A DNA stretch of 64,000 nucleotides from Chrysogorgia sp. JL179-B06 (lineage: Eukaryota > Cnidaria > Anthozoa > Scleralcyonacea > Chrysogorgiidae): NCBI GenBank assembly GCA_035772405.1, contig JAYKKM010000472.1, positions 170,001 through 234,000 on the forward strand, in the 5' to 3' direction. Under the pieces are notes generated by a model. It was not told where the DNA came from, made no database searches, and saw only the letters and a program-made list of their open reading frames with translations. Both the position numbers and the translations under genes were made by a program. This document shows positions 31,708 to 39,541 of the stretch, in pieces (position 1 is the stretch's first letter; the number at the start of each line of letters is the position of its first letter).

Positions 31708-32223
31708 TTAGTCCGTTTGTTCACTATTTTCGGCGTTTGTCGCACTTCTAAAATGGTGATCGTACACATATTTCGACGTTGTGATTCCTCCCGACAACAA
31801 GCCCAAGAAAGGCACGTACGGCGTCACAATCGCGACAATGCTTTCGACGTCTTTCTTTAATAGCGGGTCTTTTTGCAACTCGTCATTTAGTTCGTCAGGG
31901 TTCTCAATAGCGTTCAACCCATCTAGTAAGCTAGCGAATTTGTTGATTAGCAAGTCAGTGAGAAAAGCGTTTGCAATTTCCATTCTCTTCAACTCATATT
32001 GGCGCCATATCTTATCGATAACCTTTGCGGACGCTTTTTTAATGTACGCTTCAGATTGGCTTACCACACCATCACCAGACAGTCTAATAAGTTCGGCTCT
32101 CCTAACGTCAATGTCGTCTTCCACAGTCGAGGCACTAGCGGCTTGAGTATCCTCAACTAATTCCTCAATCGTGGGGTTTTCTTCACTTTTGCGTTTCACC
32201 ATCACGCTATTACTTATACCCAT
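31708..32223 (-). CDS. Polinton protein, 171 residues, possibly myristoylated
   Basis: Not recognised. It starts MGISNS, which fits the N-myristoylation pattern (Gly2, Ser6). Residues 15-60 are acidic, then a helical, charged middle (VIDKIWRQYELKRMEIANAF) and a hydrophobic, Gly-rich segment near residues 130-150 (IVAIVTPYVPFLGLLSGGIT) that may contact membrane. The last eight residues (ENSEQTD and flank) are encoded by the TIR and match the polymerase C-terminus. It follows the ATPase with a 3-base gap, so the two are probably co-transcribed. A virion or packaging role is only inferred. Confidence 0.7.
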   Translation of the reverse strand: MGISNSVMVKRKSEENPTIEELVEDTQAASASTVEDDIDVRRAELIRLSGDGVVSQSEAYIKKASAKVIDKIWRQYELKRMEIANAFLTDLLINKFASLLDGLNAIENPDELNDELQKDPLLKKDVESIVAIVTPYVPFLGLLSGGITTSKYVYDHHFRSATNAENSEQTD

Positions 32224-32226
32224 ATT

Positions 32227-32826
32227 TTATTGCGGAATAACAACTTCGTGACTGTACGGATAGCGCAGTGAGATTTCGAGTCTAGCGTACTTATTATTTT
32301 TTAATGCGGTCACAATCGCCGACGCTTCCTCTTTGCTAATGTTTCCAAGATAATCGTCAATAACAACCTTCATATCACTTCTGCTCGGACAGTAAAAGCA
32401 AATGAGCTTACTAATGTTTTCTCTATACGGTTTTGCGATCGACGTCAGTTGTTGTGTGATGACAATAACGCTCAACATAAAATGTCGCGCACTAAAAGCT
32501 AAGTTGACCAATTGACTAGTCCTATTCTTGACGTCCTGCCCACTCGCACAGTCGTCCAACACAATCAGAGTGTTAGTGCCTTTAAAAACATTAGTTACAC
32601 ACTTGAGAACAGCGTCAACATTATCCTGCGCACAGTCTATCGCTAACACGTCAGGGTCGCGCACATATTTCCAATCTTGATACGCTTTGTTCCACTCGAA
32701 AGTAGGACAAATCAACACAATGTAGTCAAATTTACTAAAGTACTCAGATTCCAATGTTTCCAGCAAATAATGCGTCTTACCACAAGCTGTCATACCAACA
32801 ATTAACATATTAAACGGGGTCTCCAT
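32227..32826 (-). CDS. Packaging ATPase (FtsK/HerA type)
   Basis: 199 residues. Walker A is GMTACGKT (11-18), close to the N-terminus as in viral A32-like packaging ATPases. Walker B is TLIVLDDC (about 86-93), and a VIVITQQL sensor-like stretch with Gln follows at about 137-144. In Polintons this enzyme is taken to pump DNA into the capsid. It lies directly downstream of the candidate major capsid gene (16-base gap) on the same strand, as expected for a morphogenesis cluster. The frame is intact. Confidence 0.9.
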   Translation of the reverse strand: METPFNMLIVGMTACGKTHYLLETLESEYFSKFDYIVLICPTFEWNKAYQDWKYVRDPDVLAIDCAQDNVDAVLKCVTNVFKGTNTLIVLDDCASGQDVKNRTSQLVNLAFSARHFMLSVIVITQQLTSIAKPYRENISKLICFYCPSRSDMKVVIDDYLGNISKEEASAIVTALKNNKYARLEISLRYPYSHEVVIPQ

Positions 32827-32841
32827 TAACTCACGTTTGAT

Positions 32842-34080
32842 TTAATACTGGATTGATTGCAACCCATTGTTCATGAAGTTGACCAGCCCATCACTCATCA
32901 CAAACACCCTACACATAACATTCGCAGTCGTCGCTTTCTTAGTGATTTCAAGAAGCACGCCGGATTGTGTGTTCACAATTTTTTTACCAGTGGCGACGTT
33001 GTAATTATCTTGAACGCTCCTCAAGTCAATGACCAACGCAAAACTATTTTTATAGAATTTCTGTATGGTCATGAACTGAGCGTGTTCCTCACCCAACCCA
33101 AACAATCGTTTCGCTTCTGCGTAGAACTTCGACTTTGGGATGCCTTGTGAGTGCACACTATTTGGCACACCTTCAATTGTGACTCTAACACTCTCAATAT
33201 TTGGGTAAAGAAACTCCTCGCTGTCTGTTCGCACCTTATTCGTGAATAGCAACACAATCGCCTTCATGCTTTTTCTTGGCAGATTGACATTTTCATTCAC
33301 AATGGTTGTGCCCTTATCCCATTCAGTGGTTTTCATCAATGTAACGTGTTCGTATGACAAACTACGACCACTTGCATAGCCTGACGTTATTTCATCAGCA
33401 AGCTCCTGGTTATCGATCGTTTCGTACTCAAGCTCGAGGTTCTCCAGAGTGTATCCGCCCACAACGCTACCGGATTGCGCCACCATGATGTCTGTGGCCT
33501 TCGGAAGTGTGATCACATACTGCAAGTTGTTGTTCATGCTAAAAGGAGCGTACAACCCGTGGTCGTTCATGATCTTACCGAGCTTAATCCGCTGCTTCGT
33601 CCCAATCACACCAAACATCAACGCGTCACTAACCTTAACAACGTCTCCACTCGTCGCGCCACTGTCATCCTTAGAAATTAGCTTTCTCAAGTTCTCACCA
33701 CCAATACCATAGTCAATCATTTGATTTCGCACAGTGATGCTTTCCCAAAGGTCACGATAAACACTAGTGTAATTTTCCCCACTGTTGTCGTACACAGCTT
33801 CTCCAGCTAGTCTCACAACAAGTTTCTCACAAAGTAACTTACTAACATTATTCAAGAACCAGCTTTTGGCGTTTGCGTTCTTAAAGTCAAACACTAGACC
33901 CAACGATCCAGGCACCAAACAGCTGCTAACCTTGAGCTTTGGTATGTCAATGTAAAGTTCCTCACCAGGACTGACTTTATTAGGGTTCAACGTGATCACA
34001 TGCTGTGTTCTCACCCCTTTTATGACACCCATGGTTGCTCGTCTAAAACCAGGGCTCAACTCTGCTGATGTGACGTTCAT
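32842..34080 (-). CDS. Candidate major capsid protein (double jelly roll)
   Basis: 412 residues, intact. It is rich in predicted beta strands, for example VITLNPNKVSPGEELYIDIP, VSSCLVPGSLGLVFDF and KLVVRLAGEAVYDN, with a helix-like YTSVYRDLWESITV insertion. No membrane helix or enzyme motif is seen. Its size, strand-rich pattern and place just before the packaging ATPase fit the double jelly-roll capsid protein described for Polintons. This is an inference from pattern and context; the plus-strand 455-residue gene is the alternative, but it ends in a membrane segment. A fold prediction would settle it. Confidence 0.6.
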   Translation of the reverse strand: MNVTSAELSPGFRRATMGVIKGVRTQHVITLNPNKVSPGEELYIDIPKLKVSSCLVPGSLGLVFDFKNANAKSWFLNNVSKLLCEKLVVRLAGEAVYDNSGENYTSVYRDLWESITVRNQMIDYGIGGENLRKLISKDDSGATSGDVVKVSDALMFGVIGTKQRIKLGKIMNDHGLYAPFSMNNNLQYVITLPKATDIMVAQSGSVVGGYTLENLELEYETIDNQELADEITSGYASGRSLSYEHVTLMKTTEWDKGTTIVNENVNLPRKSMKAIVLLFTNKVRTDSEEFLYPNIESVRVTIEGVPNSVHSQGIPKSKFYAEAKRLFGLGEEHAQFMTIQKFYKNSFALVIDLRSVQDNYNVATGKKIVNTQSGVLLEITKKATTANVMCRVFVMSDGLVNFMNNGLQSIQY

Positions 34081-34132
34081 ATACTTTACATATGTTTTGT
34101 CATCTTCGAAGCTGAGACCCTCGAAGCTGAGA

Positions 34133-34990
34133 CTACCGTTTTAGCTTGTAATAGTCATACACGAACCACGCAAGTACCACCGCGAGTACCCACAGATTTT
34201 GAGCCAACCATGCGAGACCCTTCACACCCAACGTCAACGCATTGTAAACTAAATTAGCCAATCCAACAGCCCATGGACCCATCTTCATTATCGCGTTCTT
34301 AACAGCCTGTGCGAACGACTTTGTGGCCATAGCGCCTTTCATAGCAGCAGATCTCCCAGCGATAATAATTGTTGTTATAATTCCAGCCACTGAAATTGCC
34401 ACAGCGCTCAACCCAACCATATTTTCTTTAGCCCATTCCTTAAATCTCTGAAACCTGTCAATGTCGATCTCTTGTTGCTCTCTAACTTCCTCTACTTGTC
34501 GTTGCTCAATAGTTCTGTCTCGCGCTTCTTCAAGCCCTACGACGCGTTCTCTCAACTCAAAGATAATGCTTTCGTCGTCTTCACCGTCTAGTTCACCTGA
34601 TGTTGTATTTATCGCTTCTTGAAAGTGGTCTGCTTGTATTTGCAGCGCACCATCGTCACCTACTCTTGATTCACGCGACACACCATCACTTGGATTAAGC
34701 ACGCCATTCAGCTCGCGGTTTTCGTCTGGTGTTAGCCCGTGTGTGTCAGCACGGTCCACTTTTGTTTGAATTACTGGGAAGTCATCTGGGATTACTTCTG
34801 TTGTGACAACTGTTGTTTCTGTGCTCTCAGGGATTTGACCAACTAACTGTTTGAACTGCTCGATCGCGTTTTTACTACTCACATCTTTACTGTAGATCAA
34901 ACCTTTTTTCCCAGGTATTAGAATTAGTTTGGGTGTCCCTTGTTTACCATCTTTGTTTATCGGTTTTGAAAAGAATAGACCCCGATCTCG
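34133..34990 (-). CDS. Polinton structural/membrane protein, C-terminal part after a frame break
   Basis: The frame is open from a stop at about 34991 down to 34133; the first ATG gives 255 residues from 34900. It has an acidic linker, then a coiled coil (LRERVVGLEEARDRTIEQRQ), then two or three hydrophobic segments: MVGLSAVAISVAGIITTIII, a Gly/Ala helix and LWVLAVVLAWFVYDYYK at the end. Coding-like sequence reads upstream of the ATG and meets the end of the next gene (34944-35552) in another frame. I infer one gene of about 470 codons with a one-base frame change near 34965-34975. Role unknown; an internal capsid or membrane-active protein is possible. Confidence 0.7.
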   Translation of the reverse strand, partial: RDRGLFFSKPINKDGKQGTPKLILIPGKKGLIYSKDVSSKNAIEQFKQLVGQIPESTETTVVTTEVIPDDFPVIQTKVDRADTHGLTPDENRELNGVLNPSDGVSRESRVGDDGALQIQADHFQEAINTTSGELDGEDDESIIFELRERVVGLEEARDRTIEQRQVEEVREQQEIDIDRFQRFKEWAKENMVGLSAVAISVAGIITTIIIAGRSAAMKGAMATKSFAQAVKNAIMKMGPWAVGLANLVYNALTLGVKGLAWLAQNLWVLAVVLAWFVYDYYKLKR

Positions 34991-35552
34991 TCACATATGA
35001 TCTGTTGACTACGCTCCTCGACGCGTCGTCACGACTGAGTTTTTTTTCGTACAACTCGCGTATTTTCTCATCTATTAGCTTGATTCTTTTTACTTCGTTT
35101 TTTACTCTATTTTCTACTTGCTCTTTGTTGTACGCTTTTAGCTCACCAAGTCTCCTCTCGACTTCGTCCGACTCTCCAAAAGCTGCGTAGAAACTTGTGT
35201 CATTGACGTCGCCATATGGCTCCTGTTCAACAAACTCTACTGATGGGACTTCTGTGTTAGTTCCCCCTATTGTCACCGTTTTACCATCGTCAGTGTCGAT
35301 AAATGACGTTTCTTCTAGCCCACTTCGTCTTCTAGCTAGCTCACTTTTTTCCCTATACATGCGGTCGCGAACTTTAATGTAATTAACGCGAACGTCTCCC
35401 CTCCACACTTCTTCTCTCATACCATGCACCATGGTTATCTCGCTGAGCTCCTCTTCAGTCTCGATGATCCCCTCTTTTAGTTGCTCAGTACTCACGTCTT
35501 TGTACTCATCGAGGTTCTCCATCTCGAAGCCTTCCCCACCTCCTTCAGCCAT
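34944..35552 (-). CDS. Polinton structural protein, N-terminal part before a frame break
   Basis: 202 residues, acidic, with heptad-like helices (TEQLKEGIIETEEELSEITM and VKRIKLIDEKIRELYEKKLS). The last residues after SGSILF are probably out of frame, because the alternative frame (see 34133-34990) stays open through the overlap. The start at 35552 (MAEGGGEG) sits 7 bases after the integrase stop. Nothing in it identifies a function. Confidence 0.65.
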   Translation of the reverse strand: MAEGGGEGFEMENLDEYKDVSTEQLKEGIIETEEELSEITMVHGMREEVWRGDVRVNYIKVRDRMYREKSELARRRSGLEETSFIDTDDGKTVTIGGTNTEVPSVEFVEQEPYGDVNDTSFYAAFGESDEVERRLGELKAYNKEQVENRVKNEVKRIKLIDEKIRELYEKKLSRDDASRSVVNRSYVTRSGSILFKTDKQRW

Positions 35553-35558
35553 ATTACA

Positions 35559-36425
35559 TTAGCTCACGTTTTGAATATCGCTTTCTGGTGTCCACGAATT
35601 ATGTTTGCTCTCATAACCCAACCATTTGACCAGCGCCATCTTCTTCCCTTTGACTTTCTTTCTTTTCAACACCTTCTCAACTCTGTACACATCGTCACCA
35701 GGTTTCTTATTAACCAGTGATAATTCCTGTTCGTAAAATTTACCAATAATCTGTTCACCACTTATGTCCTCAATTTCGTACACATTCGGATCACCACGAA
35801 TAACTTTCACCACTTTAAACAACTCTTCAGTGAAGTTAGCTTCGTAACCCTTTGCGAACACACTCTTGTACTTACTAATTCTCACCGATTGACCAACTCT
35901 AAACTTTGGTAATGGATTGTCTGCAAATTGGTGACCAAACAAAGTGGTCCAAACTTCACCCTCATTTGACTTATCGACATCCTTTGGCTTCATCATAATG
36001 CTTCGATTCACATTGCTATTGTAATTGCTCACAAACTGATCAAGAACGTCAACCCATCTATACGTTCCACGGGCATAAAAGTACTTCCACATAATGCTCT
36101 TGAGACTTCTATTAAAACGCTCAACAACAGCAGCTTTCTTATCACTCTTAGTGCTGAAATATTCAACACCATGTTCTTTTAGCAAACTTTTAACACCAAC
36201 GTTATAGAACTCAAGTCCATCGTCAAATTGTGCTAACTTAGGTGTGACCCCAAACCGATCTTTAAAGTCGACCAACAATTTTCCAACAGCCTTAGTCATG
36301 TTCTTAGTGTCTTTTCTGTAAACTGCAATGCCAAAAGCGTATCTACTCAATATTTCAATGCCTGTTAGTATCCAATAATATCCACCATTCTGTTTTGAAT
36401 ACTTACTCATGTCCACTAGATCCAT
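35559..36425 (-). CDS. Polinton integrase, catalytic core and chromodomain
   Basis: 288 residues. The retroviral-type core shows MDLVDMSKYSKQNGGYYWIL (first Asp), KLAQFDDGLEFYN (second Asp) and KAAVVERFNRSLKSIMWKYF (Glu), in the D,D,E order. A basic linker leads to a chromodomain at about 225-285 (YRVEKVLKRKKVKGKKMALV, then WLGYESKHNSWTPESDI). The enzyme inserts the element and makes the 6-bp duplication; the chromodomain may steer it to modified chromatin. Its N-terminal domain is in another frame at 36436-36672, so this copy is frame-broken. Confidence 0.9.
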   Translation of the reverse strand: MDLVDMSKYSKQNGGYYWILTGIEILSRYAFGIAVYRKDTKNMTKAVGKLLVDFKDRFGVTPKLAQFDDGLEFYNVGVKSLLKEHGVEYFSTKSDKKAAVVERFNRSLKSIMWKYFYARGTYRWVDVLDQFVSNYNSNVNRSIMMKPKDVDKSNEGEVWTTLFGHQFADNPLPKFRVGQSVRISKYKSVFAKGYEANFTEELFKVVKVIRGDPNVYEIEDISGEQIIGKFYEQELSLVNKKPGDDVYRVEKVLKRKKVKGKKMALVKWLGYESKHNSWTPESDIQNVS

Positions 36426-36435
36426 TTGGAGCTCT

Positions 36436-36672
36436 TCACCAAGAAATCCAACAAAGGTAGCACGGAAACTTATGTCTTCTCACGATGGGTTTGTACCTAG
36501 TGTAAGTGTCCTGCGCTGTCAACCATTCTTTCACTGTTTTTCTAGTTACTTTCAATCCGTCTCCCAACGCACTTTGATACAGCCTCTCTGCACCACTGTA
36601 CCCTGTCTTAGGATTATAATAAATGTCTCTCAACCCTTGTTCTGTCTCCACACCAAGTTCCATATAATTCAC
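36436..36672 (-). CDS. Polinton integrase N-terminal piece, frameshifted from core
   Basis: 78 residues with YYNPKTGYSGAERLYQSA and a helical VTRKTVKEWLTAQDTYTRY, the N-terminal region that Polinton integrases carry ahead of the core. After RRHKF the frame leaves the integrase frame. One extra base in the TTTCC run at about 36464-36468 would account for it. The piece overlaps the open core frame, so the true gene spans 35559-36672. Confidence 0.8.
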   Translation of the reverse strand: MNYMELGVETEQGLRDIYYNPKTGYSGAERLYQSALGDGLKVTRKTVKEWLTAQDTYTRYKPIVRRHKFPCYLCWISW

Positions 36673-36761
36673 ACAATATACAGTTCCAATAACACCGCGC
36701 CAACATCAGCGTCACCATTGTTTGGTTTGACACGAAACGTCATACTTGAGTAAATACCTTT

Positions 36762-37460
36762 TTAAATTCTCACCTTGGACTCAACGTATGCGTAGCGCTG
36801 TATCCCCCCATCTAGAGACTGCTCGGTGGGCACTGGCAATGTTGTGATCACATTACTACGCTTCCCATCAGTGTCCACATTGCTCTCCGTCTCAACAGCG
36901 TCGCACGAGACTTCTACATACTTTAGACCTCTGTTCATATCGATCTTGTTTGGACTGTCGTGCCACTTAGCGTCTAGTAAAATTCCTGCGTCCTTCGCGA
37001 AACCAAGCAAAAGCCCAATGTCACCTAGCCTAAGTTCTACTCTGCTGTCGGAGCCATACCATATACGCAGAACTTTGACCCTACTTTTACCTGTGACCAC
37101 CAATTTCTCCACCACGAGGTCTACATTAACCTCCTTAAGCGTGAGTCGTAGAGCTCTAACCAACGCGTCGAAGTCGTAGTGACCCCCACTCAATCGAGTT
37201 GTCGCGAGTCCTGGATACGGTATTCCTAATCTAGTGTATGTGAATCGAATATCATCACTGCCCGTCACATTATCATAGTTCCAAAACACAGTGGCTGTCT
37301 TGACTACAATGTGTGGGTTATCATGTGTGGCTACTACACTGTAGTCAAAAGTCACGACTTTCTCCACACCTTCAACGAGCACCGTCAACTTTTGAGGACT
37401 GTCGTCTACACGTCGCTTTTCAGTGTAGCCACCAGAGTCGTACCCATAGTTTAGACTCAT
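36762..37460 (-). CDS. Candidate minor capsid protein A (paralogue pair)
   Basis: 232 residues, strand-rich, without enzyme motif. It shares the pattern ATVFWNYDNV, GDIGLLLGF, NRGLKYVEVSC and YAYVESKVRI with the next gene (ATIFWDYVNV, GELLGF, NKGLKYVQVGC, FFNIESKVSI), so the two are diverged duplicates. Size and strand pattern would fit a single jelly roll (penton-like), but this is inferred. The first seven residues, MSLNYGY, are identical to the start of the fibre-like protein at 39542, which suggests a shared docking peptide. Confidence 0.6.
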   Translation of the reverse strand: MSLNYGYDSGGYTEKRRVDDSPQKLTVLVEGVEKVVTFDYSVVATHDNPHIVVKTATVFWNYDNVTGSDDIRFTYTRLGIPYPGLATTRLSGGHYDFDALVRALRLTLKEVNVDLVVEKLVVTGKSRVKVLRIWYGSDSRVELRLGDIGLLLGFAKDAGILLDAKWHDSPNKIDMNRGLKYVEVSCDAVETESNVDTDGKRSNVITTLPVPTEQSLDGGIQRYAYVESKVRI

Positions 37461-37485
37461 TACTTTAGCATGCGTTTAACGTTAG

Positions 37486-38148
37486 CTACTCAAGCGTTGC
37501 ATACAAATCCAACAATATGTCACCAACATCAACACCATTACCATCTTGGTTAGTCACATTGAACACTAGCTGCGTAAAAGCGCCTTTGTTTATCGACACC
37601 TTCGACTCAATGTTGAAGAATTGTTGAACAGAGCTCTTCAGTGGTTGGGTGGTGGTCAATGGCAACTCAACGATAACCTCGCTTTTGCTACCATTAACAA
37701 TATTATCAGGTCTGTTCACAATGCTGCAACCCACTTGTACATACTTCAACCCTTTGTTAACATCCACAACGTTAGGGCTGACCAAACCACTACTACTCAC
37801 CGTTGTGTTATCGTTGAACCCTAACAGCTCTCCAAATTTAAACAGCTCTAATTGTTGGTCAGTTTTTATCGCACACTTTGAATTGTGTTTGTTGGCTACT
37901 AGCTCGATAGCCCCTAATCCCTTCAATTCGTCAGCAATCATTTTAAAAGTGTGGTACCCAGACTCAAAAACGTGTTTGTTGCTGTTGTAACTTATCTCAT
38001 CATTCACACCGGTCTCCACGTTAACGTAGTCCCAAAAGATGGTCGCTTTTTTCACTAGTAAGTGAGGATCTGAGCCAAACGTCAAAAGTGCTTCTGGTAG
38101 ATCCACAGTCTCCGTTGGACCTCTAATCAACACTACAACCCTGACCAT
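37486..38148 (-). CDS. Candidate minor capsid protein B (paralogue pair)
   Basis: 220 residues, paralogue of the 36762-37460 product (see the shared blocks there). It lacks the MSLNYGY leader and adds a C-terminal strand region, FTQLVFNVTNQDGNGVDVGD, ending LLDLYATLE. Its start codon at 38148 lies 23 bp from the start of the divergent gene at 38172, so the promoters of both blocks must overlap. A penton-type role is inferred only. Confidence 0.6.
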   Translation of the reverse strand: MVRVVVLIRGPTETVDLPEALLTFGSDPHLLVKKATIFWDYVNVETGVNDEISYNSNKHVFESGYHTFKMIADELKGLGAIELVANKHNSKCAIKTDQQLELFKFGELLGFNDNTTVSSSGLVSPNVVDVNKGLKYVQVGCSIVNRPDNIVNGSKSEVIVELPLTTTQPLKSSVQQFFNIESKVSINKGAFTQLVFNVTNQDGNGVDVGDILLDLYATLE

Positions 38149-38171
38149 ATAATATAGTGTGTGTTATGTAG
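38149..38171. promoter_or_regulatory. 23-bp divergent gap with TATA-like sequence
   Basis: The gap between two opposite start codons reads with TATAATATAG close to the minus start. It is too short for two separate promoters outside the coding sequence, so regulatory sequence probably lies inside the genes, or one start is further in. Confidence 0.4.
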
Positions 38172-39539
38172 ATGCTAACAAAAAGAAAGCAAGGTGAACT
38201 AATTCTTCTTAGTGAGTTTCCAAACGCGCAACTAAACAAGTTTGAGTTTGGGTACAACCTCGCAGACGACAATAAAACAGTCAAGACCGTCGACATTTAC
38301 TTCAAGTCAGGTCCAAAGTACTCTGACATGATAAACATAAAGTCATCAAAGTTCACGAAGAACGAGGGCTTCACAAAATTCCTTAGCAATACACCAAGAT
38401 TCCCAAGAATATGGTCGAGCGATGGACGTGTCCCAAAGTTACTACTGACGGAGACCCACAAGAGCTACAGAGAAGTTGAGACGTTTCCACCATACGTCCT
38501 AAATTACCCAACCCACAATTTTGACGTCTTTGTTGACGACAATAATTCCTTCAAATCAGACCTACCGAGAATACTCATCGACACCAAAAGACGTCACAAC
38601 GACAAGGCAATTGGTGGTAACGTTAACACAGTTTGGACTCTACTCGAGAGTTACTATCAAGCGATCGCAGGTATGTACATCGCTACATACCGCTCAGGGG
38701 TGTCTCTACAAAACTTAAGTTATCACGTCGACGTCCCAAAGCAAGTCGTGGGTCTCATGAGGTTTCACGTGTACTTCACCATTCGTCGCGTGATGTTCCG
38801 TTTGAGTAAGAGCCAAGTTGACATTAACAACATCTTAAGACTGTACCTCCCTGACTGGCGACTTTTGAGAGGACATGTACCATTGACTGATGTTGACAAT
38901 AGATACATCAAGGACATCCAAGGTGATTATCGTCGGTATTGCCCAAGACACTCTGACGGGTTCACACCACTAGGGCAAGAACTACTAAACCAATCGATTG
39001 AAGTTTACATGTATGCCATTCTTGGAGCCCAAGCGAGGTCAAAGCAAAGCATCGTGGGAACTAGAGCTAGTGCTCGAGAAACGCAACAAATCTTTAGAGA
39101 CATCATTGAAAACGCTGTGGTTCAGTATTCACCGAGTGTTTGGATCAACCTTATGAACAAAGCGATTAGTGACACCAACGTTAAGCTAGACACAGCTGTG
39201 ACACCCAACACTTGGCTGATCCCCAGAAGCATGGTCTTGTTAAAGGACCCCATTGTTGGTTACAATAACGCGCTCAGAACTTCGTCTGAAACTGGGATGA
39301 CATTTGGGTATAACGACGGGTTGAACTATCGAGCGTCAAAAGCGAAGCACAAAAAAGTCCACCAAGCGGCAGGACTTCACTTGGAAACTCTAGCTACGCC
39401 ACCTGCAAAGAAAACAGTGGTCACCACCAATCAAATAGCGCAGACCACCTCAAGTAAGTCAGACACGACAACGCTGGCGATAGTGTTAGGGTTCTCAGCA
39501 GTCTCTAGCTATCTACTAACCAAATACACCTTGAAGTAG
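38172..39539 (+). CDS. Polinton protein, 455 residues, C-terminal membrane anchor
   Basis: Not recognised. It starts with a strand-rich region (GELILLSEFPNAQLNKFEFG) and has a helical middle (VVGLMRFHVYFTIRRVMFRL and IEVYMYAILGAQARSKQSIV). A Thr/Ser/Lys-rich stalk leads to a single hydrophobic C-terminal segment, TLAIVLGFSAVSSYLLTKYT, that looks like a tail anchor. Its stop is 2 bases before the fibre-like gene, so they are likely one transcript. It could be a membrane-linked virion or assembly protein. Intact. Confidence 0.7.
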   Translation: MLTKRKQGELILLSEFPNAQLNKFEFGYNLADDNKTVKTVDIYFKSGPKYSDMINIKSSKFTKNEGFTKFLSNTPRFPRIWSSDGRVPKLLLTETHKSYREVETFPPYVLNYPTHNFDVFVDDNNSFKSDLPRILIDTKRRHNDKAIGGNVNTVWTLLESYYQAIAGMYIATYRSGVSLQNLSYHVDVPKQVVGLMRFHVYFTIRRVMFRLSKSQVDINNILRLYLPDWRLLRGHVPLTDVDNRYIKDIQGDYRRYCPRHSDGFTPLGQELLNQSIEVYMYAILGAQARSKQSIVGTRASARETQQIFRDIIENAVVQYSPSVWINLMNKAISDTNVKLDTAVTPNTWLIPRSMVLLKDPIVGYNNALRTSSETGMTFGYNDGLNYRASKAKHKKVHQAAGLHLETLATPPAKKTVVTTNQIAQTTSSKSDTTTLAIVLGFSAVSSYLLTKYTLK

Positions 39540-39541
39540 TA

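Larger units (their letters stand above)
31050..31743 (+). repeat. Polinton left TIR
   Basis: It matches 48550-49196 in reverse. It starts AGTAGTATAGAGAGTAGGGG, holds the 173-bp palindrome, then AT-rich tandem units of the AAAAAATAGAAAGTGTCGTT type and a GCCACCTGTTA pair. One more tandem unit (about 47 bp) than in the right TIR explains the length difference. The inner 36 bp are coding (end of the 31708-32223 gene). Confidence 0.9.

Noticed and set aside
38172..39539. Major capsid protein
   Set aside because: Considered because of its size, but it has helical parts and a C-terminal membrane segment. The gene next to the packaging ATPase fits better.
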